DNA of 18,013 nt, taken from contig USTH01000030.1 in the NCBI GenBank assembly GCA_900557555.1, forward strand, positions 1 through 18,013. The letters run 5' to 3'. This document shows positions 6,874 to 13,630 of this stretch, piece after piece. The position numbers were made by a program, and so were the translations under genes. Source of the stretch: an uncultured Prevotellaceae bacterium (GTDB lineage Bacteria; Bacteroidota; Bacteroidia; Bacteroidales; Bacteroidaceae). The first letter of the stretch is position 1. Each line of letters starts with the position of its first letter. Under the pieces are notes generated by a model. That model had not been told where the DNA came from. It searched no databases and saw only the letters and a list, made by a program, of their open reading frames with translations.

Positions 6874-9702
6874 TTACTTGATAACCTTTCTGCCACCCTG
6901 AACATAAATGCCACGCTTGGCAGTTGTCGTCACTTTGCGACCTAAGAGGTCGTAGATGTTCTTGTCGTTGTTGACAAGTGGATTGGCTGTTGCGTCAATG
7001 ATGCCCGTAGCATCGTCGGTATCTACATCTACAATGGTGAACACATAGCTGTCTTTCAGGTCGGCATTTACGCGCATGACATTGTTGTCGGTTGTGATTC
7101 CCCAGTATTGCGGAGCGGCGTTGGGCGTAACGCTCATAAGGGCCCATTTGCCACCTTGCTCGCAGAAGATGAGCGAGTTCCACTCCGAATAGTAGGTGTT
7201 GAGATTGATGCGTCCATCCTCATCAAGAAACTTCCTGCCGTTGTAGGCAATCTTCCAACGACCCGAAGTGGCATCGGTGGTGATGATCCACTTCTGATAC
7301 CTCTGCAAACTTGCGTCCTTGGCCTTAAACGTGGGGCGGCTGTGTGCCGTGAGCGCAGGAATGGTGGTGAGGCATTCGCCCTTGGCGTTCTTGATGTAAT
7401 AGCTCTTTCCGCTTACAATCACGGGGTGCTCGGCATCACCTCCCTTCACGGGTACAATCTCAAACACTGCATCGTTGACATGCAAGATGGGGTTGTTATC
7501 CTTATCCTTGCTCAATGGCGTATCTTGCTTGAAGATGCGTGTGGCATTGGCGTTCAGGAACTTGCGTCCAACCTTTGACGTGGTTTGTATGGCATACTTG
7601 CCGTTTAGTCGGTAGATGTCGTAGCTATGCCAGTCGGGGTCATAGGGATTGAGGTTCTTGTCGGCCCAGAACTCACCTTTCTCGTTGAGGTAGCGGCCGT
7701 CCTGTGTGTTGGCTATCTTATATCGACCGGTGTTGGGGTCTACACTGATAGTCCACTCGCACTTTTGCGGCTGTGCGTCATCGATATTGTCAGCCCAGAT
7801 GGGCTTGTCGCCTGTGCGGTCGGCCGATGCGTTCTTATTATATAGGTACTTGCCGTTGTATTTAATATAGTAGTTGCCTGTCTCGAGCACTTGTGCAGGG
7901 AAGTTCTCCCATCCCTCTGTGTATCTCTCCTTATAGGCAATGACCAGTTCGTTGAGCTGTTGTTTGAGGAACGACTCCACCTTCTGGCTGGCCACCACGG
8001 GTTTGGCGCTCTTGATGGTGCCGGTGAAGTTGCGTGAGATGAGTGCGTCCTCTTGGGTCAGAAGAGCCTGTATGTCGCGGTAGTTCTGGAGGAACTTGGC
8101 GGTGTCGCCACTCTCCACATACTGCCACATCTCCACTATCTTCTGTCCGCGCTGACCCATATACTTCATCTTCTGAAGCCACGGTGTAATCTCTGTGATG
8201 AGGGCTGGGTTGTAGGTGTCGGCAAGCAGTGCGTCGGCCGATGACACCATGAGGTCGAACTGAGCCCCCTGCTCTTCAAGCGTTGCGTTGACATTGAAGT
8301 TGGGACTCTCACCGTCGCGGCGCAGTCCGTGTACGGTCCATCCCAGGTCTACATTGTGTTCACAGAATACGTGGAAAGCCTCAGAGTTGGTGGGCATAAG
8401 ATACCGGATGGCACGCTCCCAGTTGGCCTCAGGATTGTAATCCTTCATGTTCCAAGCATAGTCGGCCACGCCATAGAGTGCCACTTTGGATGCCTCGGCA
8501 TACTCCATGGGGTTGCTGGTAAAGGCCGTCATCTTGCCTCCGAAGGCGTTGTCGCCCTTGTCGTTGCCATAGAACTTGCCCATGAGCATGTGCCCAATGC
8601 AATAGTCGTTCACAGGATAGTTGAGCCAGATGAAAGGTGCCATACCGTTGGTGGCAGTCTTGAAGAAGTCAAGATCGCTCTGGTTTATCATGTCGGCCAC
8701 ACCATCGCCTGTCCACATCACCTCTATGCCCTTGTGCAGGCCGTTGCCCAAGCTGCGCATGTAGGCATCGTTACGGTTCCAGCCAGTATAGGCGGCGTTA
8801 TACTTGGTGGGGCACATAGAGAGACGATTCAAATCATCGTGTTTCTCTATGAAATTCTTCCAGACATAGTTACACTCTGCCACCTGCAGGTCGGTATCGG
8901 CATCACCGAAGTCGTCGAAGAAAATGGAGAAGTTGCGCACGCCGAGCGAGTAGACATGCTCCAGCTTATTCACTACGGCCTTGAAGTCGGCCTCGGTGTT
9001 TTTGATAGAGCCACCAGTATGAATCGACCACACAAACGACACATGGTTTTTCTTGGCGGCCTCAACCAAGCCACGTATGATGGCGGCTTTGTCGCTGGGA
9101 TAATTCTCACGCCACTTGGTACGGTGATAGGGGTCGTCCTTCGGACCATAGACGTAGATGTTCATCTTGTTTTTGCCGTAGAACTCAAACTGGCTCTTGC
9201 GGTCAGCATCACTCCACGGGTTGCCGTAGAAACCCTCGATGACACCACGCTGTGCGCAAGCTGGATAGTCGCTAATCTCCACCGACATGACGTCGGGCTG
9301 CGACAGGATTTGCAATAGTGTCTGCACACCATAGTAGGTGCCGGCATCATCTGTTCCTGCCACAATAATGCCACTGGCTGTCACACTCAGGTAATAACCC
9401 TCTGCCGTCTCGGGAATTTTGGCCTCCACGGCATTAACTGCTGCCTCACCCTTTTTGCCCAGAACGATACTGATGCCGTCGTCGGCCATGGTCAACTGTT
9501 CCTGAAGCAGAGCCACAGCATAGGTGTCGGTGGTCTCGGCATGGGTGAGCGCATACTTGGCATGGGCCGACGAGAAAGCCTTGTCGCCCCACGTCACTGA
9601 CTGTGGCACAGGCGATATCTGCACCTGTTGCGCCCGCACCATTACTTGAACAAGGAATAAACAAAGTAGCAAAAAACTTGCTTTTTTCAAATAGTTCATC
9701 AT
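6874..9702 (-). CDS. secreted GH84 beta-N-acetylglucosaminidase with lectin-like domains
   Basis: This is a 942-residue exported enzyme predicted to release terminal beta-GlcNAc from host or dietary glycans. Order of parts: signal peptide (1-24); GH20b-like N-terminal domain (about 25-145); GH84 catalytic barrel (about 150-440) with GVIEGFYGNPWS (153-164) and the paired catalytic aspartates Asp263-Asp264 in FFDDFG; a helical domain (about 450-600); two ricin-like or beta-trefoil regions (about 605-755 and 762-890) with repeated YYIKYNGKYL and YYIKNAKGECL units; and a C-terminal tail (915-942, IYDLLGRKV...GIYVQGGRKVIK) like the type A Por/T9SS sorting domain. BtGH84 of B. thetaiotaomicron is the best studied relative. 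It is a single-gene unit. ATGs at 9702 and 9699 are both possible. Confidence 0.93.
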   Translation of the reverse strand: MMNYLKKASFLLLCLFLVQVMVRAQQVQISPVPQSVTWGDKAFSSAHAKYALTHAETTDTYAVALLQEQLTMADDGISIVLGKKGEAAVNAVEAKIPETAEGYYLSVTASGIIVAGTDDAGTYYGVQTLLQILSQPDVMSVEISDYPACAQRGVIEGFYGNPWSDADRKSQFEFYGKNKMNIYVYGPKDDPYHRTKWRENYPSDKAAIIRGLVEAAKKNHVSFVWSIHTGGSIKNTEADFKAVVNKLEHVYSLGVRNFSIFFDDFGDADTDLQVAECNYVWKNFIEKHDDLNRLSMCPTKYNAAYTGWNRNDAYMRSLGNGLHKGIEVMWTGDGVADMINQSDLDFFKTATNGMAPFIWLNYPVNDYCIGHMLMGKFYGNDKGDNAFGGKMTAFTSNPMEYAEASKVALYGVADYAWNMKDYNPEANWERAIRYLMPTNSEAFHVFCEHNVDLGWTVHGLRRDGESPNFNVNATLEEQGAQFDLMVSSADALLADTYNPALITEITPWLQKMKYMGQRGQKIVEMWQYVESGDTAKFLQNYRDIQALLTQEDALISRNFTGTIKSAKPVVASQKVESFLKQQLNELVIAYKERYTEGWENFPAQVLETGNYYIKYNGKYLYNKNASADRTGDKPIWADNIDDAQPQKCEWTISVDPNTGRYKIANTQDGRYLNEKGEFWADKNLNPYDPDWHSYDIYRLNGKYAIQTTSKVGRKFLNANATRIFKQDTPLSKDKDNNPILHVNDAVFEIVPVKGGDAEHPVIVSGKSYYIKNAKGECLTTIPALTAHSRPTFKAKDASLQRYQKWIITTDATSGRWKIAYNGRKFLDEDGRINLNTYYSEWNSLIFCEQGGKWALMSVTPNAAPQYWGITTDNNVMRVNADLKDSYVFTIVDVDTDDATGIIDATANPLVNNDKNIYDLLGRKVTTTAKRGIYVQGGRKVIK

Positions 9703-10026
9703 GTCTTAGAGTTTATGGTTTTAATTAGTGTCCCATTAAAACGGGATGAGTTAAAAAACTTATCAAACGGTTCCGGAATAGTTACTCAATGAGCTGAACG
9801 GCCGGTGGTTTATTCATGGTAGGTCAACAATATTGGTTCCGACAAGCGAAGCGGAACACATAACGGTTCTGTCATGCTTGGCGAACAAAGTTGTCAAACG
9901 AAGTCCGCACAGAAGCGGCAGATATGTAGACATCCTTGCTTCGTAATACGGCAACCTTTTGAACAAGGCGACAACGATGCAAACTTCACGCCACTCATAG
10001 CGAGCTTGCAGGAAACCATTCCTGTG

Positions 10027-10034
10027 CAAAACTA
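10027..10034 (-). promoter_or_regulatory. possible -7 box for the GH84 leader
   Basis: On the minus strand this is TAGTTTTG, matching TAnnTTTG. No -33 element is seen at the expected distance, and the distance to the GH84 ATG is about 325 bases, so the assignment is uncertain. Confidence 0.35.
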
Positions 10035-10118
10035 AGCATTTTTAGTCAAAAAAAGGCAGGCGTGGGGAATTTTTTGCTTCTCAAATTATTAAAAAACACA
10101 GACATCAACCTGTTTTTT

Positions 10119-10199
10119 AACACAATTCAGTCGTAGGGAACAATAGCGGGCTATTTTGAGCTAAAAACAAACGACAGATGCCTTATAAAAACAAAAGGC
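10119..10199 (+). repeat. dispersed repeat, degenerate head plus module 2
   Basis: AACACAATTCAGTCGTAGGG (10119-10138) is a decayed repeat head. It is followed at once by module 2 (10142-10199), nearly identical to 5835-5893, including the AATAGC-GG-GCTATT hairpin and the GCCTT/AAGGC stem. The middle of module 1 is missing. The repeat ends six bases before the stop of the minus-strand four-TM gene. Confidence 0.75.
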
Positions 10200-10205
10200 C
10201 ACTCG

Positions 10206-10586
10206 TTACCGTTTTTCTCGTTTCTCCTTCTCAAGTTCGGCAGGAATACGGAAAGCCGTGTATAGTTCCAACAAGGCCGCAATCAGCATCACTATGAGCC
10301 ACTCGTTGTGGCGCACATACTCTATGCGATAGACATTGCCAAACATGGCCACACCGCTGAGCATCAGCAGCAAGGCACCTATTATCTGCTGACGGCGCAG
10401 ACGTCTGATGACAAAGTTGCTGCCTTCGTAGCTTTCCATCATCTGCATTGAAGCAAACATCAACGCCCCAAGACAATAGACATAAGGTGCGGCCTCAACC
10501 TCTATAGGATTTAGCACGGCACCAAGCAGCATCAGCATACCGCCAAGCCGAAATACGAGTATCTGGATTTTATTTAGCTTCTTCAT
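10206..10586 (-). CDS. four-TM membrane protein of unknown function
   Basis: I do not recognise the family. The 126-residue product has four hydrophobic segments: about residues 9-27 (LVFRLGGMLMLLGAVLN), 34-50 (YVYCLGALMFASMQM), 66-83 (IIGALLLMLSGVAMFGN) and 95-113 (LIVMLIAALLELYTAF), and a charged end rich in Lys, Glu and Arg. Start ATG 10586 is preferred over one ten codons upstream because it gives a typical MKKLNK start. It overlaps the end of the divIC-like gene by 17 bases, so the two are translated together and this protein may act at the envelope or division site. That role is inferred only from position. Confidence 0.8.
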   Translation of the reverse strand: MKKLNKIQILVFRLGGMLMLLGAVLNPIEVEAAPYVYCLGALMFASMQMMESYEGSNFVIRRLRRQQIIGALLLMLSGVAMFGNVYRIEYVRHNEWLIVMLIAALLELYTAFRIPAELEKEKREKR

Positions 10587-10890
10587 CAGATTGCGGATTT
10601 TCAAAAATATAGACATCCTCGTTGGGACTTTTCATATAGTATTTCTCGCGTGCAATGCGTACCACGGCATTCGGGTCTGACTGCAATTCCTTATACAACT
10701 TGGTGTCACGATTAAACTGGTCGTTGTAGGCATCAATCTGCGACTGCAGGTCACGCTCCTCCATGTAAAGGCGGTAGCGCACATACAGGCTGTTAGGATC
10801 CAGAAAGCCTATCAGACACAAGAATGCCGCAAGAGTGGTGATATACTTGTGGGCCACAAGAAATCTGAATATTTTCTTCAGTTTAGACAT
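10570..10890 (-). CDS. FtsB/DivIC-family septum formation protein
   Basis: This 106-residue bitopic membrane protein belongs to the family whose members (FtsB in E. coli, DivIC in B. subtilis) bind FtsL and FtsQ/DivIB and help activate septal wall synthesis. It has a short basic N terminus, one transmembrane helix (about residues 14-31, YITTLAAFLCLIGFL), a coiled coil (about 40-72) and the conserved block VRIAREKYYMKSPNEDVYIF (76-95), typical for the family. The length is normal. It is the first gene of a two-gene operon; its 3' end overlaps the four-TM gene. Two -7 boxes lie just upstream. Confidence 0.88.
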   Translation of the reverse strand: MSKLKKIFRFLVAHKYITTLAAFLCLIGFLDPNSLYVRYRLYMEERDLQSQIDAYNDQFNRDTKLYKELQSDPNAVVRIAREKYYMKSPNEDVYIFENPQSDEEAK

Positions 10891-10908
10891 CTACAATATA
10901 TTTTTCTG

Positions 10909-10927
10909 CAAAGATAATGCAAAGTTA
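10909..10927 (-). promoter_or_regulatory. two overlapping-range -7 boxes for the divIC-like operon
   Basis: On the minus strand TAACTTTG (10920-10927) and TATCTTTG (10909-10916) both match TAnnTTTG perfectly. Either gives a short leader of roughly 10-30 bases to the ATG at 10890. Which one is used cannot be decided by reading. Confidence 0.6.
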
Positions 10928-10963
10928 CCGCAAGTCGAAAACAATCATAAAGAAAACGCACGG

Positions 10964-11019
10964 TTAAACCCAATTAGGGCGTTAGGCTTATTGTATTTTG
11001 TTTTTTAGCAGAGCAGATG
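10964..11019 (+). repeat. dispersed repeat, module 1 copy that truncates DUF3990
   Basis: Bases from TTAAACCCAATTAGGGCGTT to AGCAGAGCAGATG match module 1 at 5757-5813 with few changes. Read on the minus strand, its right end supplies the last four codons (HLLC) and the stop of the DUF3990 remnant. Its left end abuts the promoter region of the divIC-like operon. Module 2 does not follow. Confidence 0.8.
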
Positions 11020-11073
11020 GTGCAAGTCTATGCGGTCTATCATGACTGTGGAACCGTGATATAGACGTATCAT
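11005..11073 (-). pseudogene. truncated DUF3990 gene (toxin-like remnant)
   Basis: Starting at ATG 11073, the frame reads MIRLYHGSTVMIDRIDLH, which matches the expected N terminus of DUF3990 proteins (LYHGS followed by a short V-I-D motif), a family whose LYHGS start resembles ADP-ribosyltransferase-like proteins and which, as I recall, is commonly found next to DUF3791. After 18 codons it runs into the module 1 repeat, which gives four foreign codons and a TAA at 11005-11007. The rest, normally well over 100 codons, is not found beyond the repeat, where the divIC promoter begins. The ATG overlaps the TGA of the DUF3791 gene (ATGA), the coupling expected for an intact pair. Confidence 0.65.
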
Positions 11074-11363
11074 AACGAGCCTCCTTTGGCAATTTGTCCA
11101 ACCTGCTCATGCTCGGCAGAACCCAAATGAGTTTGGCACTGCACTCGCTCACTCGCAGCTTTCCTGCAACAATAGCTTGCCATACTCTGAACCATGTCGC
11201 CCATAGGTTGCGTGTGCATAACATCATAGAAGTCATGCGCCACTTTGATAGCCCCATACCTGTTTAGGTACTTATACGCTTCCACGTCAGTCATATTGTA
11301 ATAACTAGCAAAAGCGTCAATGAGTGCCACAATATATTCCGATATCTCTTTGACGCAGAACAT
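11070..11363 (-). CDS. DUF3791 family protein with in-frame 25-residue insert
   Basis: Residues 1-68 resemble DUF3791: ISEYIVALIDAFASYYNMTD, then a Tyr-rich helix, then FYDVMHTQPMGDMVQSMASY. Members are usually about 70 residues and, as I recall, lie directly before a DUF3990 gene; the pair behaves like a toxin-antitoxin or effector pair, but its function is not established to my knowledge. Here the expected end CRK-GGSL is split by 25 extra residues (69-93) encoded by a 75-base element. Without the insert the protein would be 72 residues, the family's usual size. The TGA overlaps the ATG of the DUF3990 remnant. With its partner destroyed this is probably a decaying gene, although its own frame is open. 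Confidence 0.65.
   Translation of the reverse strand: MFCVKEISEYIVALIDAFASYYNMTDVEAYKYLNRYGAIKVAHDFYDVMHTQPMGDMVQSMASYCCRKAASERVQCQTHLGSAEHEQVGQIAKGGSL
11085..11159 (-). mobile_element. 75-bp in-frame insertion element in the DUF3791 gene
   Basis: On the minus strand the gene reads AGGAAA, then 75 bases, then GGAGGCTCG. The inserted 75 bases end with AAA, duplicating the AAA before the insert, so removing them restores AGGAAAGGAGGC. The length is a multiple of three and contains no stop in this frame. Inside is the palindrome CCAAACTCATTTGG and a GCGAGTGAGCGAGTGC direct repeat. It resembles palindromic short repeats that land inside genes in other bacteria. Whether other copies exist needs the genome. 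Confidence 0.5.
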
Positions 11364-11507
11364 AGATTTCGCTAACTTTATTTGTAAAATTACATATATT
11401 CTTCAAAAGTCAGCATAAATTCCTTTTAAATAAAGCCAAAAGACCCTAAATTTACATTTCTAACACCTTAAGCAAACATATTTCTTTCAAAATTGCCATC
11501 GTTTCCA

Positions 11508-11532
11508 TGCTAATCATTGCTTAGCAGTTTTT
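11508..11532 (+). terminator. weak hairpin with short U tract
   Basis: TGCTAA (11508-11513) pairs exactly with TTAGCA (11521-11526) around a 7-base loop, followed by GTTTTTC. The stem is AT-rich and no plus-strand gene lies directly upstream, so its role is doubtful. Confidence 0.3.
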
Positions 11533-11777
11533 CATTTAGGGGTTTCTGAATTTTTTGTTTCCACTTTGTTTCTTTAAACCACAACACTTAACAACACACA
11601 TTGATTATCAATATTACAAACAAGCAGCAGGATGTCAAGAAGAAAATCATGCTCTTTCTTGTTATTCAGACATTATACATTCTGCGAGAGATTGCAGGCG
11701 AAGACATTCTTTTGTCACCAGAATGCTGCAACAGCAACAAAGTCAGCGGAAAATGCGCTTTATTGACTGATTTTGAG

Positions 11778-11785
11778 TAATTTTG
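11778..11785 (+). promoter_or_regulatory. -7 box of the sppA-lpxK-thiL promoter
   Basis: TAATTTTG, preceded by GAG and followed by C, matches TAnnTTTG and closely resembles the lysS box. It is 25 bases before the sppA ATG. A -33 element is not clear. Confidence 0.6.
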
Positions 11786-11810
11786 CAATTCACAAAAAAA
11801 CACGTCACAC

Positions 11811-13613
11811 ATGCAAAACCATTCATCCTTAAAATCTGGCATAGCAGGCTTCTTCCTCAATATAATATCTTCGTGCCTGGGATTTGTAATCGGTTCCGTG
11901 ATACTCGTTGTCATCGGTATAATATTGATTTGTGTGCTTGTCTTTGCTGGCGATGACAATGCCACCATCAAACGTAACAGCGTTCTCAAGATACAACTCA
12001 GCGGCATCATGACCGAAAAGAGCAACACCGATGACTTGGTATCAATGCTTGGCGACAGCGACCCAACGGTCAGTCTGGAAAGCATACTCAACGCCATCAA
12101 GGCTGCAAAGACCAACGACAACATAAAGGGCATAAGCATCGAGGCAGGACTGCTTTCTGCTGACCCCGCATCGCTCGAGGAGATACACCATGCACTGGCC
12201 GACTTCAAGAGCACAAAGAAGTTTGTCTATGCCTATGGCGACCACTACACTCAAGGAGCGTATTTCGTCTGCTCTGCCGCCGACAAGATTGTTCTCAACC
12301 CCATCGGGCAGGTTGACTGGAAAGGCCTCAGTTCACAGACTGTTTTCTACACCGCCCTACTGGCAAAGCTTGGCATCAAAATGCAGGTGTTTAAGGTGGG
12401 AACATTCAAGAGTGCCGTAGAACCATACACTCTTACCCAAATGAGCGAAGCCAACCGCACCCAGGTAAACGCATTTCTGCAAGACATCTGGCAACGCTTC
12501 GTGAACCTCACGGCGCACCAACGCCACCTGACACCACAGAGGCTCAATGCCCTTGCTGACAAATATATGGGACTGGCCCCGGCACAGGAGCTCAAAGACT
12601 GCAAACTGGTAGACGAACTAATGTATCGCGACGAATATATCGACATGCTGAAGAAGAAAACCGGCACAGACCCCGATGACGAGTTGCGACAAGTGTCGCC
12701 ACAAACCATTGCTCCAAGCGTCACTATGCCAAGCGCAGAAAACTCTATTGCCGTTATATATGCGGCAGGCGACATTGTCGATGTTAAGGAACTCGGACTT
12801 ATGTCAAGCCAAGCCATTGATGCGACCACCATGAACAAGACCATCAGGGAAATATCAAAAGACGACAACACCAAGGCCGTAGTTATACGTATCAACTCTG
12901 GCGGTGGAAGCGCCTATGCCTCCGAACAGATCTGGCATAGTGTCAAAACGCTGTCGCTCAAGAAGCCCGTGGTTGTTTCAATGGGCGGCATAGCCGCATC
13001 GGGGGCCTACTACATATCATCGGCTGCCAACACAATAGTAGCAGAACCGACAACTCTGACTGGCTCCATAGGCATCTTCGGTCTCATTCCCGATGTAAGC
13101 GTGCTGCTTGACGACAAACTTGGACTGAAGTTTGAAGCGGTCAAGACCAACCAGATGGCAGACCTGGGCAACGTGTCGCGACCGTTCAATGAAGACGAAA
13201 GCCGACTGATGCAGTCATACATCGACAACGGCTACAAGCTCTTTTTGAAACGGGTAGCCGATGGACGCAATAAGACCATGGCTCAAGTTGACAGTATTGC
13301 ACAAGGCAGGGTGTGGACTGGACGTCAGGCTAAGCAAATAGGACTGGTAGACCAACTGGGAGGCCTGCAGACCGCCATAGACATCGCTGCACGCCTGGCA
13401 AAGATTCAGAAGGACAACTACACCATAACGTCATATCCGAAAGAGGAACCCTGGTATACATCAATAGGAATGAGCCAAGCTCAGGCGCAAATGGCCGGCA
13501 AGGCTGTACGCACCGCAATGGGCGACCTCTACGAACCACTCTCTGCTCTGCATTCGCTGAGCAGAAAAGACCGCATACAGGCACGTATTCCCTACATTAT
13601 AAAAATAGATTAG
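11811..13613 (+). CDS. sppA: signal peptide peptidase SppA, 67K type
   Basis: This is a membrane-bound serine protease (S49) that digests cleaved signal peptides. The 600-residue length corresponds to the long form with two S49 domains. A hydrophobic N-terminal segment (about residues 15-46) anchors it. The N-terminal half carries the catalytic Lys200 in VGTFKSAVEPYT; the C-terminal half carries the nucleophile Ser397 in MGGIAASGAYYIS, preceded by the INSGGGSAYASE turn. Both match the Ser/Lys dyad of the E. coli enzyme. It is the first gene of a plus-strand unit with lpxK (17-base gap) and thiL (26-base gap). The start is the first ATG, placed directly behind the promoter box. Confidence 0.95.
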   Translation: MQNHSSLKSGIAGFFLNIISSCLGFVIGSVILVVIGIILICVLVFAGDDNATIKRNSVLKIQLSGIMTEKSNTDDLVSMLGDSDPTVSLESILNAIKAAKTNDNIKGISIEAGLLSADPASLEEIHHALADFKSTKKFVYAYGDHYTQGAYFVCSAADKIVLNPIGQVDWKGLSSQTVFYTALLAKLGIKMQVFKVGTFKSAVEPYTLTQMSEANRTQVNAFLQDIWQRFVNLTAHQRHLTPQRLNALADKYMGLAPAQELKDCKLVDELMYRDEYIDMLKKKTGTDPDDELRQVSPQTIAPSVTMPSAENSIAVIYAAGDIVDVKELGLMSSQAIDATTMNKTIREISKDDNTKAVVIRINSGGGSAYASEQIWHSVKTLSLKKPVVVSMGGIAASGAYYISSAANTIVAEPTTLTGSIGIFGLIPDVSVLLDDKLGLKFEAVKTNQMADLGNVSRPFNEDESRLMQSYIDNGYKLFLKRVADGRNKTMAQVDSIAQGRVWTGRQAKQIGLVDQLGGLQTAIDIAARLAKIQKDNYTITSYPKEEPWYTSIGMSQAQAQMAGKAVRTAMGDLYEPLSALHSLSRKDRIQARIPYIIKID

Positions 13614-13630
13614 AACGCACACACTACCCT

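Larger units (their letters stand above)
9703..10205. other. long leader of GH84 gene plus repeat
   Basis: This stretch has no credible protein gene. On the minus strand a -7 box at 10027-10034 would give the GH84 gene a leader of about 320 bases. A 71-codon frame (9814-10029, minus) begins at a TTG directly inside that box and has no recognisable domain. A short stem TCCC/GGGA lies at 9730-9745. The right part holds a dispersed repeat copy (10119-10199) just beyond the stop of the four-TM gene. Confidence 0.55.
11364..11810. other. intergenic region before sppA
   Basis: No gene is supported. The frame at 11555-11770 has no recognisable features. Visible elements: a possible imperfect -7 box for DUF3791 (TAATTTTA on the minus strand near 11385-11393), a TGCTAA/TTAGCA hairpin at 11508-11526 followed by GTTTTTC, two direct copies of TTTGTTTC at 11554-11561 and 11565-11572, the distant pair CCCTAAAT/ATTTAGGG around it, and the sppA promoter box. 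Confidence 0.5.

Noticed and set aside
8329..9318. 329-codon plus-strand frame opposite the GH84 gene
   Set aside because: Mirror frame of the catalytic domain; the minus strand holds conserved GH84 residues.
9814..10029. 71-codon minus-strand frame before the GH84 gene
   Set aside because: It begins at a TTG inside a promoter-like box and shows no domain; treated as leader or dispersed sequence.
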